A stretch of DNA of 25,862 nt from CAWUIO01 sp963922455 (GCA_963922455.1 CAWUIO010000094.1:1-25862), one strand, 5' to 3'. Shown: positions 17,201 through 23,892, numbered from the stretch's first letter. Notes: a model not told the origin generated them from the sequence alone. Made by a program: numbers and translations.

Positions 17201-17665
17201 TTGAGAGGTTTTGACAAAGCCAAAGCGATTGCTGGAGTTCCACTGATAGCGGAATGTTAGTTTGAGATCTTCATTGATCTCCTCAAATATAATTTTGTTA
17301 CCGTAGAGGTTTTTGTAGAGATTTCGAGTGATTGCATAACGTCCCTCGAAGCGCTCCGAAAAGGGCTCCCAAATTTGCGGCTCACCCTCGGCCCTTTGTA
17401 CCTGGAAAATGGTCTTGCTCCCGGTAATGTCGGCCGATTCGGTAATTTTATCATCCGTGTAGTAGGGGAACAAAGCATATTCTGCATCCTTTCTACCCGC
17501 GGTCAGTCCACCATTACTCGAGATGAACATCCAGTGATTGGAATCGCTGACGATGCTCATAAAAAAAGGTCGCATGGCATCGCTGTTCGAGATCTTGTAA
17601 AACTCTTCGTTTTCCAATTGAACACGGGAAATGTTTACTTCCTTTGTGATTGTGGTGTTTTCCAT
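14216..17665 (-). CDS. GH149-type beta-1,3-oligoglucan phosphorylase
   Basis: A large cytosolic inverting phosphorylase of about 1,149 residues with no signal peptide. It should cleave the non-reducing end of beta-1,3-gluco-oligosaccharides with phosphate, giving glucose-1-phosphate. The arrangement fits GH94-like enzymes: an N-terminal beta-sandwich starting near MRPFFMSIVSDSNHW, an (alpha/alpha)6 barrel, and a C-terminal jelly roll. The candidate catalytic acid is Asp646 in QRPEWNDANNALVG. A strongly conserved-looking C-terminal block, PTDPYSHTPGGKGAQQPGMT, is the likely phosphate/substrate loop. Length and motifs fit GH149, with GH161 as the main alternative. I place the start at the ATG at 17663-17665 (MENTTITKEV), preceded by an A-rich leader. 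An in-frame ATG at 17737 would add 24 residues that look non-homologous. The neighbouring GH17 and GH30 genes support beta-1,3-glucan use. Confidence 0.88.
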   Translation of the reverse strand: MENTTITKEVNISRVQLENEEFYKISNSDAMRPFFMSIVSDSNHWMFISSNGGLTAGRKDAEYALFPYYTDDKITESADITGSKTIFQVQRAEGEPQIWEPFSERFEGRYAITRNLYKNLYGNKIIFEEINEDLKLTFRYQWNSSNRFGFVKTSQLINRGGASVELNLLDGIQNIVPASVESALQARASNLIDAYKRSELEKESGLGIYALSAIIVDRAEPSEALKAQVAWSLGIENPSYLLSSLQLKNFRKGLPIEEESDVKAEKGAYFVHTPLTLDAGSQKEWMILADVNKNHAAVAQLSQTIQEESNLAEQIREDVALGTQRLIGLNAASDGLQISKDPFRDARHFSNTLFNIMRGGIFDMNYQIEKWDFSQYLQKANKEVFQAEQAVLSTLPEEFTLADLQAACEQSANMHFKRLCYEYMPLKFSRRHGDPSRPWNRFSINTRSEVDGSKILDYEGNWRDIFQNWEALAHSYPAFAESMIHKFLNATTFDGYNPYRVTKGGFDWETIEADDPWSYIGYWGDHQIIYLLKLLELLEKYYPGQLAICFDKDLFVYANVPYRIKSYEDIVKDPKDTIEFDHDSDHTIREDRQRLGADGALLKNQSGAIHRVNLIEKTLATVLAKLSNFIPEGGIWMNTQRPEWNDANNALVGNGVSMVTLYYLRRFLNFFNQILADTSVDEVPISEELATFYERLVKAFEQNRELLSGNIGGKAAKEMMDRLGHAASEYRLHIYDNPFTGAKKSVNLNDLSTFVQLCNAFLEHAIRANKREDNLYHAYNLLTFTENNEAQISYLDEMLEGQVAVLSSGYLSGPQTLELLDSMKGSALFRPDQYSYILYPNKNIAGFKQRNNIPETSVNKSKLLTQLIDEGHTQIIEKDVKGQFHFNGNFRNAYDLKAGLDALAGGHYDHLLAAEQKLVLQIFEEVFNHKAFTGRSGTFFGYEGLGSIYWHMVSKLLLAVQESSLKAIADQESAEVVGRLLEHYYEIQAGIGVHKPPTLYGAFPTDPYSHTPGGKGAQQPGMTGQVKEDIISRFGEVGVCVKNGHLSFDPCLLRKEEEFLTEAKSFTYVDINQNPHELHLDVGTLAFTYCQVPVVYRLAEQEGIDVLHQDGSQSRMDSLALDAALSAEIFARTGAIRQLTVHINPSRLR

Positions 17666-17853
17666 GTTTTCGTTTTTATTGAAAATTCGCAAGAGATCTC
17701 CCAGACGTTTCGGGAAATCGGGGCCAAACCTACCCATATTTCTGGCTTATGAAAGATTCTTGCCCTTCAATTTGTAAGGTAGAAAATTTCTAATTTTATG
17801 AAGACCAATTTCTAAGATAGTTTTGCAATATTCCGGAATACATGAAGGGTTTA

Positions 17854-17991
17854 GGGGCTTGCCCGCGCTAAAGATTTGGGTTTTTAGGTGAGCGGTAATT
17901 ACCTGCGCGGGCCGGGCCACCCAGCCAAGCCGGAGCCGGCTCCCCGCCTACCCACTTCGGTCTCCGCCCTTCGGGTGGGTGTCCCTAAGCC
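17854..17991 (-). repeat. Structured core repeat, copy F
   Basis: Reverse-oriented, 138 bp. GGGGCTTGCCCGCGC stands at the left and GTCCCTAAGCC at the right. The main stem is GCCCGCGC (17861-17868) with GCGCGGGC (17905-17912), and the loop contains the perfect palindrome GGTAATTACC. Its middle has diverged more than in other copies. It lies between the 5' end of the phosphorylase gene and the 3' end of the small secreted-protein gene. The remainder of this gap (17666-17853, 17992-18162) shows nothing recognisable. Confidence 0.78.
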
Positions 17992-18162
17992 AGAATAGCT
18001 CCCTGCCAACAGATTGACTATAATACCTATTTTCTATCTATACAAGACTAGATCAAATGCTTGGGAAAGTTATATACTAGGCAGATCCTGAAAAATGTGT
18101 ATTTTAAAAATTAATCAAGGGTTTAGAAAAGGTAAATCCAGAAGAGCCTTAAGTTATTTTCT

Positions 18163-18621
18163 TTATCTATTTTTCAAGAAAAGTTTATAGTGATGCCTAA
18201 ACCAATTCTCGGCCGAAAAATAAATTATAGTTCTATTGGTAAATAAATAGGCAAGTGGTAGCTCAAACCAAAACGTACATCCTGAGCAGACAGGCACAAG
18301 CTCTTCGGACTGTTTAATTTGTTCTATCTTTTCTAAATTAGCTTCGCTCATTGATAGGATACCTTTTTCTGCCAATTTCTCTAAAAGGAAGGCGGCCAAA
18401 AATTGTTCGGCGGTGCTTTCAGAATCCAACATCATTTTAATTTTTTCATAGTCTTTTTTATAGAACAGTTGAAGGGCTTTTTGTACCGGCTTTGTTGATG
18501 TGGCAGCAAAACCACAGCCAAATCCTAGACTTTTTTTATCCCAGTGTTTATCATCCCAGTTATGTTGGGCTAAACCGGGGAATGAAAACAATAAGCACAT
18601 TACAATAAACCCATGCTTCAT
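18163..18621 (-). CDS. Small secreted protein with a CxxC pair, function unknown
   Basis: I do not recognise this 152-residue protein. It opens with a clear signal peptide (residues 1-18, cleavage near GLA/Q), so it is exported. The mature part starts HNWDDKHWDKKSLG, with an acidic/aromatic tract, then Cys36 in GFGCGF, a helical and Lys/Glu-rich middle (about 45-108), and a CSGC pair (Cys112, Cys115) before an aromatic C-terminus. The three Cys could bind metal or form a disulfide. It is monocistronic and diverges from the methyltransferase gene at 18814; the 192-bp space between them must hold both promoters. Confidence 0.75.
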   Translation of the reverse strand: MKHGFIVMCLLFSFPGLAQHNWDDKHWDKKSLGFGCGFAATSTKPVQKALQLFYKKDYEKIKMMLDSESTAEQFLAAFLLEKLAEKGILSMSEANLEKIEQIKQSEELVPVCSGCTFWFELPLAYLFTNRTIIYFSAENWFRHHYKLFLKNR

Positions 18622-18813
18622 AGACAGAATTATAAACTAATTTATCATTTTTTATAGAGGACTGTATATTTATGCTGACGCTTACACTTGCTTTATGTCC
18701 TCACGTATTGCGGTAGGAACTGGGACTTACCGGAAGGAAATGCCCGCCTGACCCACTGTCCTATTTTTAGCCTATAAATCAAATATAAAAAAACCGTTTG
18801 ATAAAACGCCCGA

Positions 18814-19536
18814 ATGGAAAAGATCAAAAAAATCATCAAGAGTACTCTAAAAAAAAATGGGATCCTTGTAAGCAGGCTAAGTAAACCGCAATTGGCCCTT
18901 GAAAAGTACACACAACTTTACGAGAAGTACCAAAATTATACAATGGTGTCCAAAAAGGCATTCATCAATAATCTAAAATTGGTAGCTGAAAAACTCCCTC
19001 CAAGCCCCAGTGGGGATATAGTGGAATGCGGCGTTTGGCGAGGAGGGATGATTGCCGCTATTTCGGAAGTAATCGGCTCCCATAGAAGCTACTATCTTTA
19101 CGATAGTTTTGAAGGGCTTCCGGATGCCCAAGACATTGATGGGCTAGCCGCCAAACAATGGCAAAAGAATACAAACTCCAAGTATTACCACGACAATTGC
19201 CGGGCTGAACAAGCGTATGCCGAAAAAGCCATGCAATTAGCCCATGCCCCGCATTGTTTTTTTAAAAAGGGTTGGTTTGAGCAAACCATTCCCCAGGCTC
19301 AATTTTCAGACGGAATTTCCTTACTTCGTTTAGATGCAGACTGGTACGATTCTACTATGATTTGCCTTAAGTATTTATACCCCCAAATAGTAAATAAAGG
19401 CCTAATCATCATCGATGACTATTATACTTGGGAGGGTTGTGCCAAAGCTGTACACGATTATCTGTCTACGCAGGCTTCTACCTCTCGAGTACATCAGTTT
19501 CATGATACAATTGCTTATATAATAAAGAATGATTAG
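18814..19536 (+). CDS. TylF/MycF-type SAM-dependent O-methyltransferase
   Basis: A 240-residue class I methyltransferase of the macrocin O-methyltransferase (TylF) family, which methylates sugar hydroxyls. The SAM-binding glycine-rich loop is VECGVWRGG (residues 70-78), followed by the acidic YLYDSFEGL (Asp97). LLRLDADWYDST (Asp174, Asp176) and IIIDDY (Asp201, Asp202) supply the metal- and substrate-binding acids. The family motifs are complete. No glycosyltransferase or polyketide genes are adjacent, so the acceptor may be a surface polysaccharide or glycolipid rather than an antibiotic. It is the only + strand gene between the phosphorylase and the window's right end, and it is flanked by convergent and divergent neighbours. 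An 11-residue Lys-rich N-terminus precedes the first hydrophobic segment. The family is secure; the substrate is unknown. Confidence 0.9.
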   Translation: MEKIKKIIKSTLKKNGILVSRLSKPQLALEKYTQLYEKYQNYTMVSKKAFINNLKLVAEKLPPSPSGDIVECGVWRGGMIAAISEVIGSHRSYYLYDSFEGLPDAQDIDGLAAKQWQKNTNSKYYHDNCRAEQAYAEKAMQLAHAPHCFFKKGWFEQTIPQAQFSDGISLLRLDADWYDSTMICLKYLYPQIVNKGLIIIDDYYTWEGCAKAVHDYLSTQASTSRVHQFHDTIAYIIKND

Positions 19537-19537
19537 C

Positions 19538-19561
19538 CCATTGAGGTAATACACCTCATGG
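19538..19561 (+). terminator. Hairpin at the end of the methyltransferase gene
   Basis: Starts 2 bp after the stop codon. CCAT (19538-19541) and GAGGT (19543-19547) pair with ACCTC (19553-19557) and ATGG (19558-19561), with one bulged T. The position fits a terminator. The absence of a T-tract lowers confidence. Confidence 0.35.
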
Positions 19562-19662
19562 ATACATAGCCAAAGCAATACGATATGGTGTATGAAGAAA
19601 ATAACGAGTTGGTAAAAATTATCCTCCTACTTATTTCCTGAACCCGTCTTTTAAACCTATAG

Positions 19663-19815
19663 GGGGCTTGCCCGCGCTTGTACGTGAGGCCTATCTTGAA
19701 AAATCCTAGCCGCGCGGGCCGGGCTGTCGCGCTACGCGGGGAGCCTCCTCGCCTTTTTCCGCTAGGCTCCAAAAGGCTGTGGGGTCTCCCCCCTACGGGC
19801 TTCCATCCCTAAGCC
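19663..19815 (-). repeat. Structured core repeat, copy G
   Basis: The longest copy (153 bp), reverse-oriented. It has the ends GGGGCTTGCCCGCGC and CCATCCCTAAGCC. The stem is GCCCGCGC (19670-19677) with GCGCGGGC (19712-19719). It sits in the 350-bp gap between two convergent genes and carries extra sequence between stem and outer end compared with copies A and B. No gene is seen in the rest of the gap. Confidence 0.8.
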
Positions 19816-19828
19816 GGGAAAGTTCTAA

Positions 19829-19859
19829 GTAAATTGGCAAGGGAGCTTGCCCTGTTTAC
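19829..19859 (-). terminator. Hairpin downstream of the SPOR-like gene
   Basis: A two-part stem: GGCAAG (19836-19841) with CTTGCC (19846-19851), extended by GTAAA (19829-19833) with TTTAC (19855-19859). It lies about 28 bp past the stop codon of the minus-strand gene at 19887. Read on the minus strand it is followed by moderately T-rich sequence, so it is a plausible terminator. Confidence 0.4.
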
Positions 19860-19886
19860 CTCCCCTTCCGTACACGTGTTTGCCCA

Positions 19887-20501
19887 TTAAAACCCGGTAC
19901 AATCGGTTATATCCCGGAGGTCGGGGACTTGTACATTATCCAAAAAGCCAATAACATACGTCGCCGAGCCTTGGCTATTTAAAAACTCACTCAAATTTTT
20001 GGCTTCAAAATAACTCGCAAACACGCCAATACTAAATACTTGAATCCCCCCGTCTTGTTGATCTACCCGAAAATAGGGCATTAAGTGGCTGTATTGGCTC
20101 AAGTCTAGCTCCTGGTAGGCGCCCAGGTGTACCCGAAAGGTGCAGCGAGAACTTAGTCCCCCGTTTAGAATTGCATTTTTTTGGGCTTGAAGGGCCTTTA
20201 ATTGCTTGGTGCGATCGGCCAACGTAGCTTTGAGCTGCTCCAGTCCTTCCTTTTTGATGTCCCGGTCTAGGGTTTTGTTATTGAGAAGGCTTTGATATTT
20301 AGAAGACTCATCCAACATCATTTTGAGTTTGCTTAGATCGTATTCTAAAGCATTGATTTCTTCAAGGAGTTGGGGATCCTGTTTGCCGGGTACTTGGGCC
20401 GATAAAAGATGTACGTAAGCCCAAAGAAGAGAAAACAAAAGTAAGCCGCATAGACGTGGTGCCTTCGACCAACTTAGGATTTGGGATAAAGATAGATTCA
20501 T
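19887..20501 (-). CDS. Membrane-anchored or secreted coiled-coil protein with SPOR-like domain
   Basis: A 204-residue protein. A hydrophobic segment (about residues 18-35, ending LLSAQ) acts as a long signal peptide or membrane anchor, so the rest is periplasmic. Residues of about 43-112 form a Glu/Lys/Leu-rich coiled coil (LLEEINALEYDLSKLKMML). The C-terminal 85 residues resemble a SPOR-like beta-alpha-beta fold: TFRVHLGAY, then FSIGVFASYFEAKNLSEFL, then ATYVIGFLDN. SPOR domains bind denuded peptidoglycan in well-studied cases; in Bacteroidota such folds also occur in envelope proteins of unknown role. Cys120 and Cys201 flank the domain and could form a disulfide. It is a single gene, with structured repeats on both sides. 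The domain assignment rests on pattern similarity and is tentative. Confidence 0.75.
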   Translation of the reverse strand: MNLSLSQILSWSKAPRLCGLLLFSLLWAYVHLLSAQVPGKQDPQLLEEINALEYDLSKLKMMLDESSKYQSLLNNKTLDRDIKKEGLEQLKATLADRTKQLKALQAQKNAILNGGLSSRCTFRVHLGAYQELDLSQYSHLMPYFRVDQQDGGIQVFSIGVFASYFEAKNLSEFLNSQGSATYVIGFLDNVQVPDLRDITDCTGF

Positions 20502-20616
20502 AAGTTTATTGTGTAGATATATGTTCCCAATAAATTTAAGAAAGATCTCAATTATATGGGATAGAACGTATCATGTAAAGCGTAAAAAGCGTTTTTTTTC
20601 TCCCATTTATTCTTTT

Positions 20617-20747
20617 GGCTGAGGGATAGAACGGCATGTTTGAGCTCGTGGGGGCCAGCGGGGAAAGGCAGCGAGTAGTGATAGCCCGACCCCGGCAGCA
20701 CCTAGGGTAATTTTGTACGGGAAATATACTTGGCCGGGGGCAGCCCC
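20617..20747 (+). repeat. Structured core repeat, copy D
   Basis: Begins GGCTGAGGGATAGAACGGC and ends GGGGGCAGCCCC. The stem is CCCCGGC (20690-20696) with GCCGGGG (20733-20739), shorter than in A and B, with an enlarged A/T-rich loop. It ends 29 bp from the stop codon of the LytTR regulator gene and stands upstream of the SPOR-like gene. Confidence 0.82.
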
Positions 20748-20776
20748 TTTTTAGTCAATGTTTTATTAGGGGCTTT

Positions 20777-21529
20777 TCACATCTCCAACCAATTTTTAAA
20801 TTGGTGCACTTTGGGACGGCTTACAATAGCTTGCTCTTCCAACTTAATGGGGAGCTGTATAATAAGCCGGCGGTTAAAATAAGGCTCAAAGGATTGAATG
20901 GCCGAGCGGTGAACCAACATTTGTCGGTTGATGCGAAAGAATTGCTCCGGATCACAGACGGACACGATATATTCTAATTTCTTGAATAAGGGGAATTTTT
21001 CGCCCGAATTGGTGTAGAGATACACCGTTTCGTACTCGACCGCAAATAAAGCCACATCTTCCACCCGGATTACTATGGATTTTTCGCGGAATTGGCTCAA
21101 AAAGTTTTGCTGATAGGCCTTGTTTGGCTCGGGCGAAACCAAGGCCACGGAAGCATTTTTGGTCTTTATATTGCTCAGAAGACGTTTATACTTTTGCAGG
21201 GCTAGGTGAATTTCGTCTTCTTTAAAAGGTTTTAAGACATACTCGATACCATTGTTTTTTATGGCTTGCAGGGTAAATTCATCAAAGGCAGTGCAAAATA
21301 CCACGGGAACTACCACATCTACATGTTTGAATATTTCAAAGCTTTGTCCATCGGCCAGCTGAATATCAAAAAATAGAAGATCCATATTTTGCTGATACTT
21401 GCTTAGGTATTCTACTGTTTCTAAAACTGATTCCAGCTTTTCGGTTACGATGAAATCTTGATCTTGCTCTATAATTTCTTGAAGGAGCGCAGCCGTATGC
21501 GCCTCATCCTCTACTATCAAAATATTCAT
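20777..21529 (-). CDS. LytTR-family response regulator
   Basis: A 250-residue DNA-binding response regulator. The receiver domain (about 1-120) has the acidic pocket Glu7-Asp8, phospho-accepting Asp55 in LLFFDIQLADG, Thr80 in FCTAFD, and Lys100 in EYVLKPF; all are intact. A linker of about 30 residues leads to a LytTR DNA-binding domain (about 145-250) with VALFAVEYETVYLYT and the typical FFRINRQMLVHRSAI. Its start codon overlaps the stop codon of the LytS-type kinase gene by 4 bp (ATGA, 21526-21529), showing translational coupling and a cognate pair. LytTR proteins typically bind paired direct repeats upstream of few target genes. Targets here are unknown; the upstream desaturase fusion is a natural candidate. 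Confidence 0.95.
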   Translation of the reverse strand: MNILIVEDEAHTAALLQEIIEQDQDFIVTEKLESVLETVEYLSKYQQNMDLLFFDIQLADGQSFEIFKHVDVVVPVVFCTAFDEFTLQAIKNNGIEYVLKPFKEDEIHLALQKYKRLLSNIKTKNASVALVSPEPNKAYQQNFLSQFREKSIVIRVEDVALFAVEYETVYLYTNSGEKFPLFKKLEYIVSVCDPEQFFRINRQMLVHRSAIQSFEPYFNRRLIIQLPIKLEEQAIVSRPKVHQFKNWLEM

Positions 21530-22560
21530 GGTTTTAGAAGTTTTAATTTTACGGTAAAGTGATCGGCGGTTTTCTCAATGAGTAAGCCATCGGCTACCTT
21601 CAAAAGGTCGTACCTTTTTCTAAGCAATTCTAGTCCGTAGCCACTTTCTTCTTGTTTTCCAATCTTGGCTTGCCTGTTATTTTGTACCACGATGTAGGAG
21701 TCTTGGGTATGAAAAACATGTATGTACAAAGGCTTACGGGCCGTCATGCTGTTATGCTTAAAGCAATTTTCCACAACTACCTGTAAAGCCAAGGTGGGTA
21801 CGTGATAGGTGTACAAGGACTTATCGACTTGTATACAGTCTTGTACGGCATCTTCGTTTCTGCTTTTCATAAGGAACAGGTAGGACTGCAGCATCATGAG
21901 CTCCTCGGAAAGGGGAAGGCTAGTATTTTCATTGTGTTTTAAGATTTGTCGGTAAAAATCGGAGAGGCTCATGACAAACTCTTCGGATTGTCTATGTTGG
22001 TGCCGTACCATGGACCTTAAAGTGTTGAGGGAGTTAAAAAGAAAATGGGGGTCAATCCGGTTCCGGAGGGCTTTGAGCTGGGCTTTATAGTTTTCGGTTT
22101 GAATTTGTTCTTTTTCTAATCGCAGGCGAGCGATGTTTTCTTGGGCGAGTATCGTAGATTGTATAAACATAAACAAAATGGTGGCCAGGGCAGAACGGGC
22201 CAAATTTTGCCGGTCAATCGTAAATTCGAGCTGGGTTAATACTACTGGCAAGACGACGATTTGAAAAAACAAAATAAATAAGATGAAGTACAAACGAGTG
22301 TACTTAGATTTTAAGTGGTTTATGTACCATAAGAGACTCCACCAGATGTACATAATAAACGAGCCTATTATCCATTTTTGAGAAAACATCAAGTTGTCTA
22401 GTACAATCCACTCAGAATTGGAGTATAAACTAAGGCCAGGAAGAATGAGAGATAGGGCCAAGGGTAATATTTTTTTGATGGGCAGTTTGGGGCTTCTCAC
22501 ATCCCGAATGACATATTTTGGGACTTTAACTCGGCTAGAGGGGATTATTTGGCTGTACAT
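21526..22560 (-). CDS. LytS/YehU-type sensor histidine kinase
   Basis: A 344-residue membrane kinase. Four hydrophobic segments (about residues 31-46, 61-80, 90-110 and 121-139) are followed by a short coiled coil and the His_kinase (PF06580) domain. The phospho-accepting His172 lies in RIDPHFLFNSLNTLRS. The N-box equivalent is ALQVVVENCFKHN, and the lid/G region is reduced to ESGYGLELLRKRYDLL, as is usual for this family. There is no separate extracellular sensor domain, so the signal is probably sensed in the membrane. That would be consistent with the lipid-modifying desaturase encoded 28 bp upstream, but this link is an inference. It is the middle gene of a three-gene operon and is translationally coupled to the LytTR regulator. 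Confidence 0.95.
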   Translation of the reverse strand: MYSQIIPSSRVKVPKYVIRDVRSPKLPIKKILPLALSLILPGLSLYSNSEWIVLDNLMFSQKWIIGSFIMYIWWSLLWYINHLKSKYTRLYFILFILFFQIVVLPVVLTQLEFTIDRQNLARSALATILFMFIQSTILAQENIARLRLEKEQIQTENYKAQLKALRNRIDPHFLFNSLNTLRSMVRHQHRQSEEFVMSLSDFYRQILKHNENTSLPLSEELMMLQSYLFLMKSRNEDAVQDCIQVDKSLYTYHVPTLALQVVVENCFKHNSMTARKPLYIHVFHTQDSYIVVQNNRQAKIGKQEESGYGLELLRKRYDLLKVADGLLIEKTADHFTVKLKLLKP

Positions 22561-22588
22561 AGGTCTATTTTACAATTATAGGATACTA

Positions 22589-23752
22589 CTAAATCTTTTT
22601 CCACGCTCTTCCCCCACTCAGCTGTTCATATTTGGTTTTGAAGTAAAGGGTATTTTCATCTAAGAGGATTAGCGTAGCGGCAAAGGTTTTTCTTTGTTTA
22701 ATTAAGTAGATGGTGCCACAACAATATTTATGGGAGCTCCGCTTTTTGAAATTTCCCAGGAGAACGATTTTGTCTTGTTCTTGAAGTTTAACCCCTTCCT
22801 GAGGCATTGGAGAAGCTAAGATATGACCAAAATAGCGTCCCTCATCTTCGTATATCCTGATAAGTTCGCCTCTATCCCCATTCTGCCATTCGCCCACGAT
22901 TTGGGTTTGCGCCCTTAGGGACAAAACGCCCAGCCCTAATAGGATCAAAAATAAGACACTGGCTGTTTTCCAGGGCAGTGTCCCAGGTGACTCGCCAAAC
23001 CGACGGGTTTGAATTTTGTCGTAAGCTTGCACGTAGTTAGGAATTTCGGTGCCCATCAGCCGGTCCCAGAAACGAAAGTATAAGCCATAATTCCCTCTAA
23101 ATTTGGCGTGATGCATGTTGTGAAACGTTGAGGTAACCAGCAACTCAAACAAGAACGTATGGCGTAGCCATCTGGGGGCTATTTCGTAGCCTAAATGACC
23201 ATAGACGTTGATGGAAAAGGCAATAAAAGTATACGTAATGAGGGCTATGGGGTGAAAAGGCAGCGTAAACAACAAAATGGGAGCAATCATAGCTTCCAAA
23301 AATGCCTCCGAAGCTTGAAAAGAATAAGCCGCCCAGGGAGAGGGGTTGGTAGATTTATGATGTAGTAGGTGGATCAACTTGAATACCTTAGGGTGATGAA
23401 CCGCCCGGTGCATCCAATAGAAATAGGTATCGTGCATTACCAAGGCGCAGAATATACTGAGTGGTATCCACCATAGGGGGTAGGCATGCAGATCTTTGTA
23501 CAATTTGGTGTACTCGAACAGGGGCGTTTTGATCAGCAATAGGCCCACTCCGGCCAAAACAAAAGTGCTTTGGAAAGAATGCCATATCTCTCGCTTAAAA
23601 TCTTCCTGTTTGGCCCCACGGGGCTGAATTTTATTTTTGTAAAACAAACGAGGGCACAGGATATAAAATACCATAAAAGGGATCCCGGCCATGATAAAAT
23701 AGCGAAATACGTGGATGAGCCAAGGAGCGATATAGGGCAAGCTTTCTTTCAT
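22589..23752 (-). CDS. Sterol desaturase/fatty acid hydroxylase fused to a DUF2147 domain
   Basis: A 387-residue membrane protein of two parts. Residues 1 to about 258 are a di-iron fatty acid hydroxylase/sterol desaturase with transmembrane helices and the histidine clusters H107...H115..H119-H120, H128..H131-H132 and H211..H214-H215, which bind the two irons and hydroxylate or desaturate a lipid. Residues of about 264-282 (ending GVLSLRAQ) form a hydrophobic stretch that looks like the signal peptide of a formerly separate protein. Residues 285-387 (IVGEWQNGDRGELIRIYEDE to the C-terminal RAWKK) match the DUF2147 pattern of small secreted Bacteroidota proteins. If the stretch now crosses the membrane, DUF2147 lies outside while the iron site is cytosolic. 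It is the first gene of the operon with the LytS/LytTR pair. The lipid substrate and the DUF2147 role are unknown. Confidence 0.9.
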   Translation of the reverse strand: MKESLPYIAPWLIHVFRYFIMAGIPFMVFYILCPRLFYKNKIQPRGAKQEDFKREIWHSFQSTFVLAGVGLLLIKTPLFEYTKLYKDLHAYPLWWIPLSIFCALVMHDTYFYWMHRAVHHPKVFKLIHLLHHKSTNPSPWAAYSFQASEAFLEAMIAPILLFTLPFHPIALITYTFIAFSINVYGHLGYEIAPRWLRHTFLFELLVTSTFHNMHHAKFRGNYGLYFRFWDRLMGTEIPNYVQAYDKIQTRRFGESPGTLPWKTASVLFLILLGLGVLSLRAQTQIVGEWQNGDRGELIRIYEDEGRYFGHILASPMPQEGVKLQEQDKIVLLGNFKKRSSHKYCCGTIYLIKQRKTFAATLILLDENTLYFKTKYEQLSGGRAWKKI

Positions 23753-23892
23753 AGTTTTAAAGGTTTGGCATATGTAGGTATTGCTTTTATTAAAAATACA
23801 TTCATCTGGGGGGTAGTAAAATCACAAGAAGTATGAATTGACCATATTGGGAGGTGAATTGAACGAATTATACAAAGGGCAAGGGTTCTTCA

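Noticed and set aside
17666..17737. A 24-residue N-terminal extension of the phosphorylase
   Set aside because: The extra residues look non-conserved and the internal ATG at 17665 has the A-rich leader usual in this phylum. The longer form cannot be fully excluded.
18693..18911. A 72-codon minus-strand frame crossing the start of the methyltransferase gene
   Set aside because: It overlaps a well-supported gene and the divergent promoter region; its hydrophobic character comes from reading A/T-rich DNA in reverse.
19663..19815. Repeat copy G considered as a simple bidirectional terminator between convergent genes
   Set aside because: It is a full member of the seven-copy family with conserved outer ends, lacks flanking T-tracts, and separate hairpins nearer both stop codons (19538-19561 and 19829-19859) are better terminator candidates.
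7460..20747. The dispersed repeats considered as a CRISPR array
   Set aside because: The copies are kilobases apart, vary in length, occur in both orientations and have no regular spacers or cas genes.
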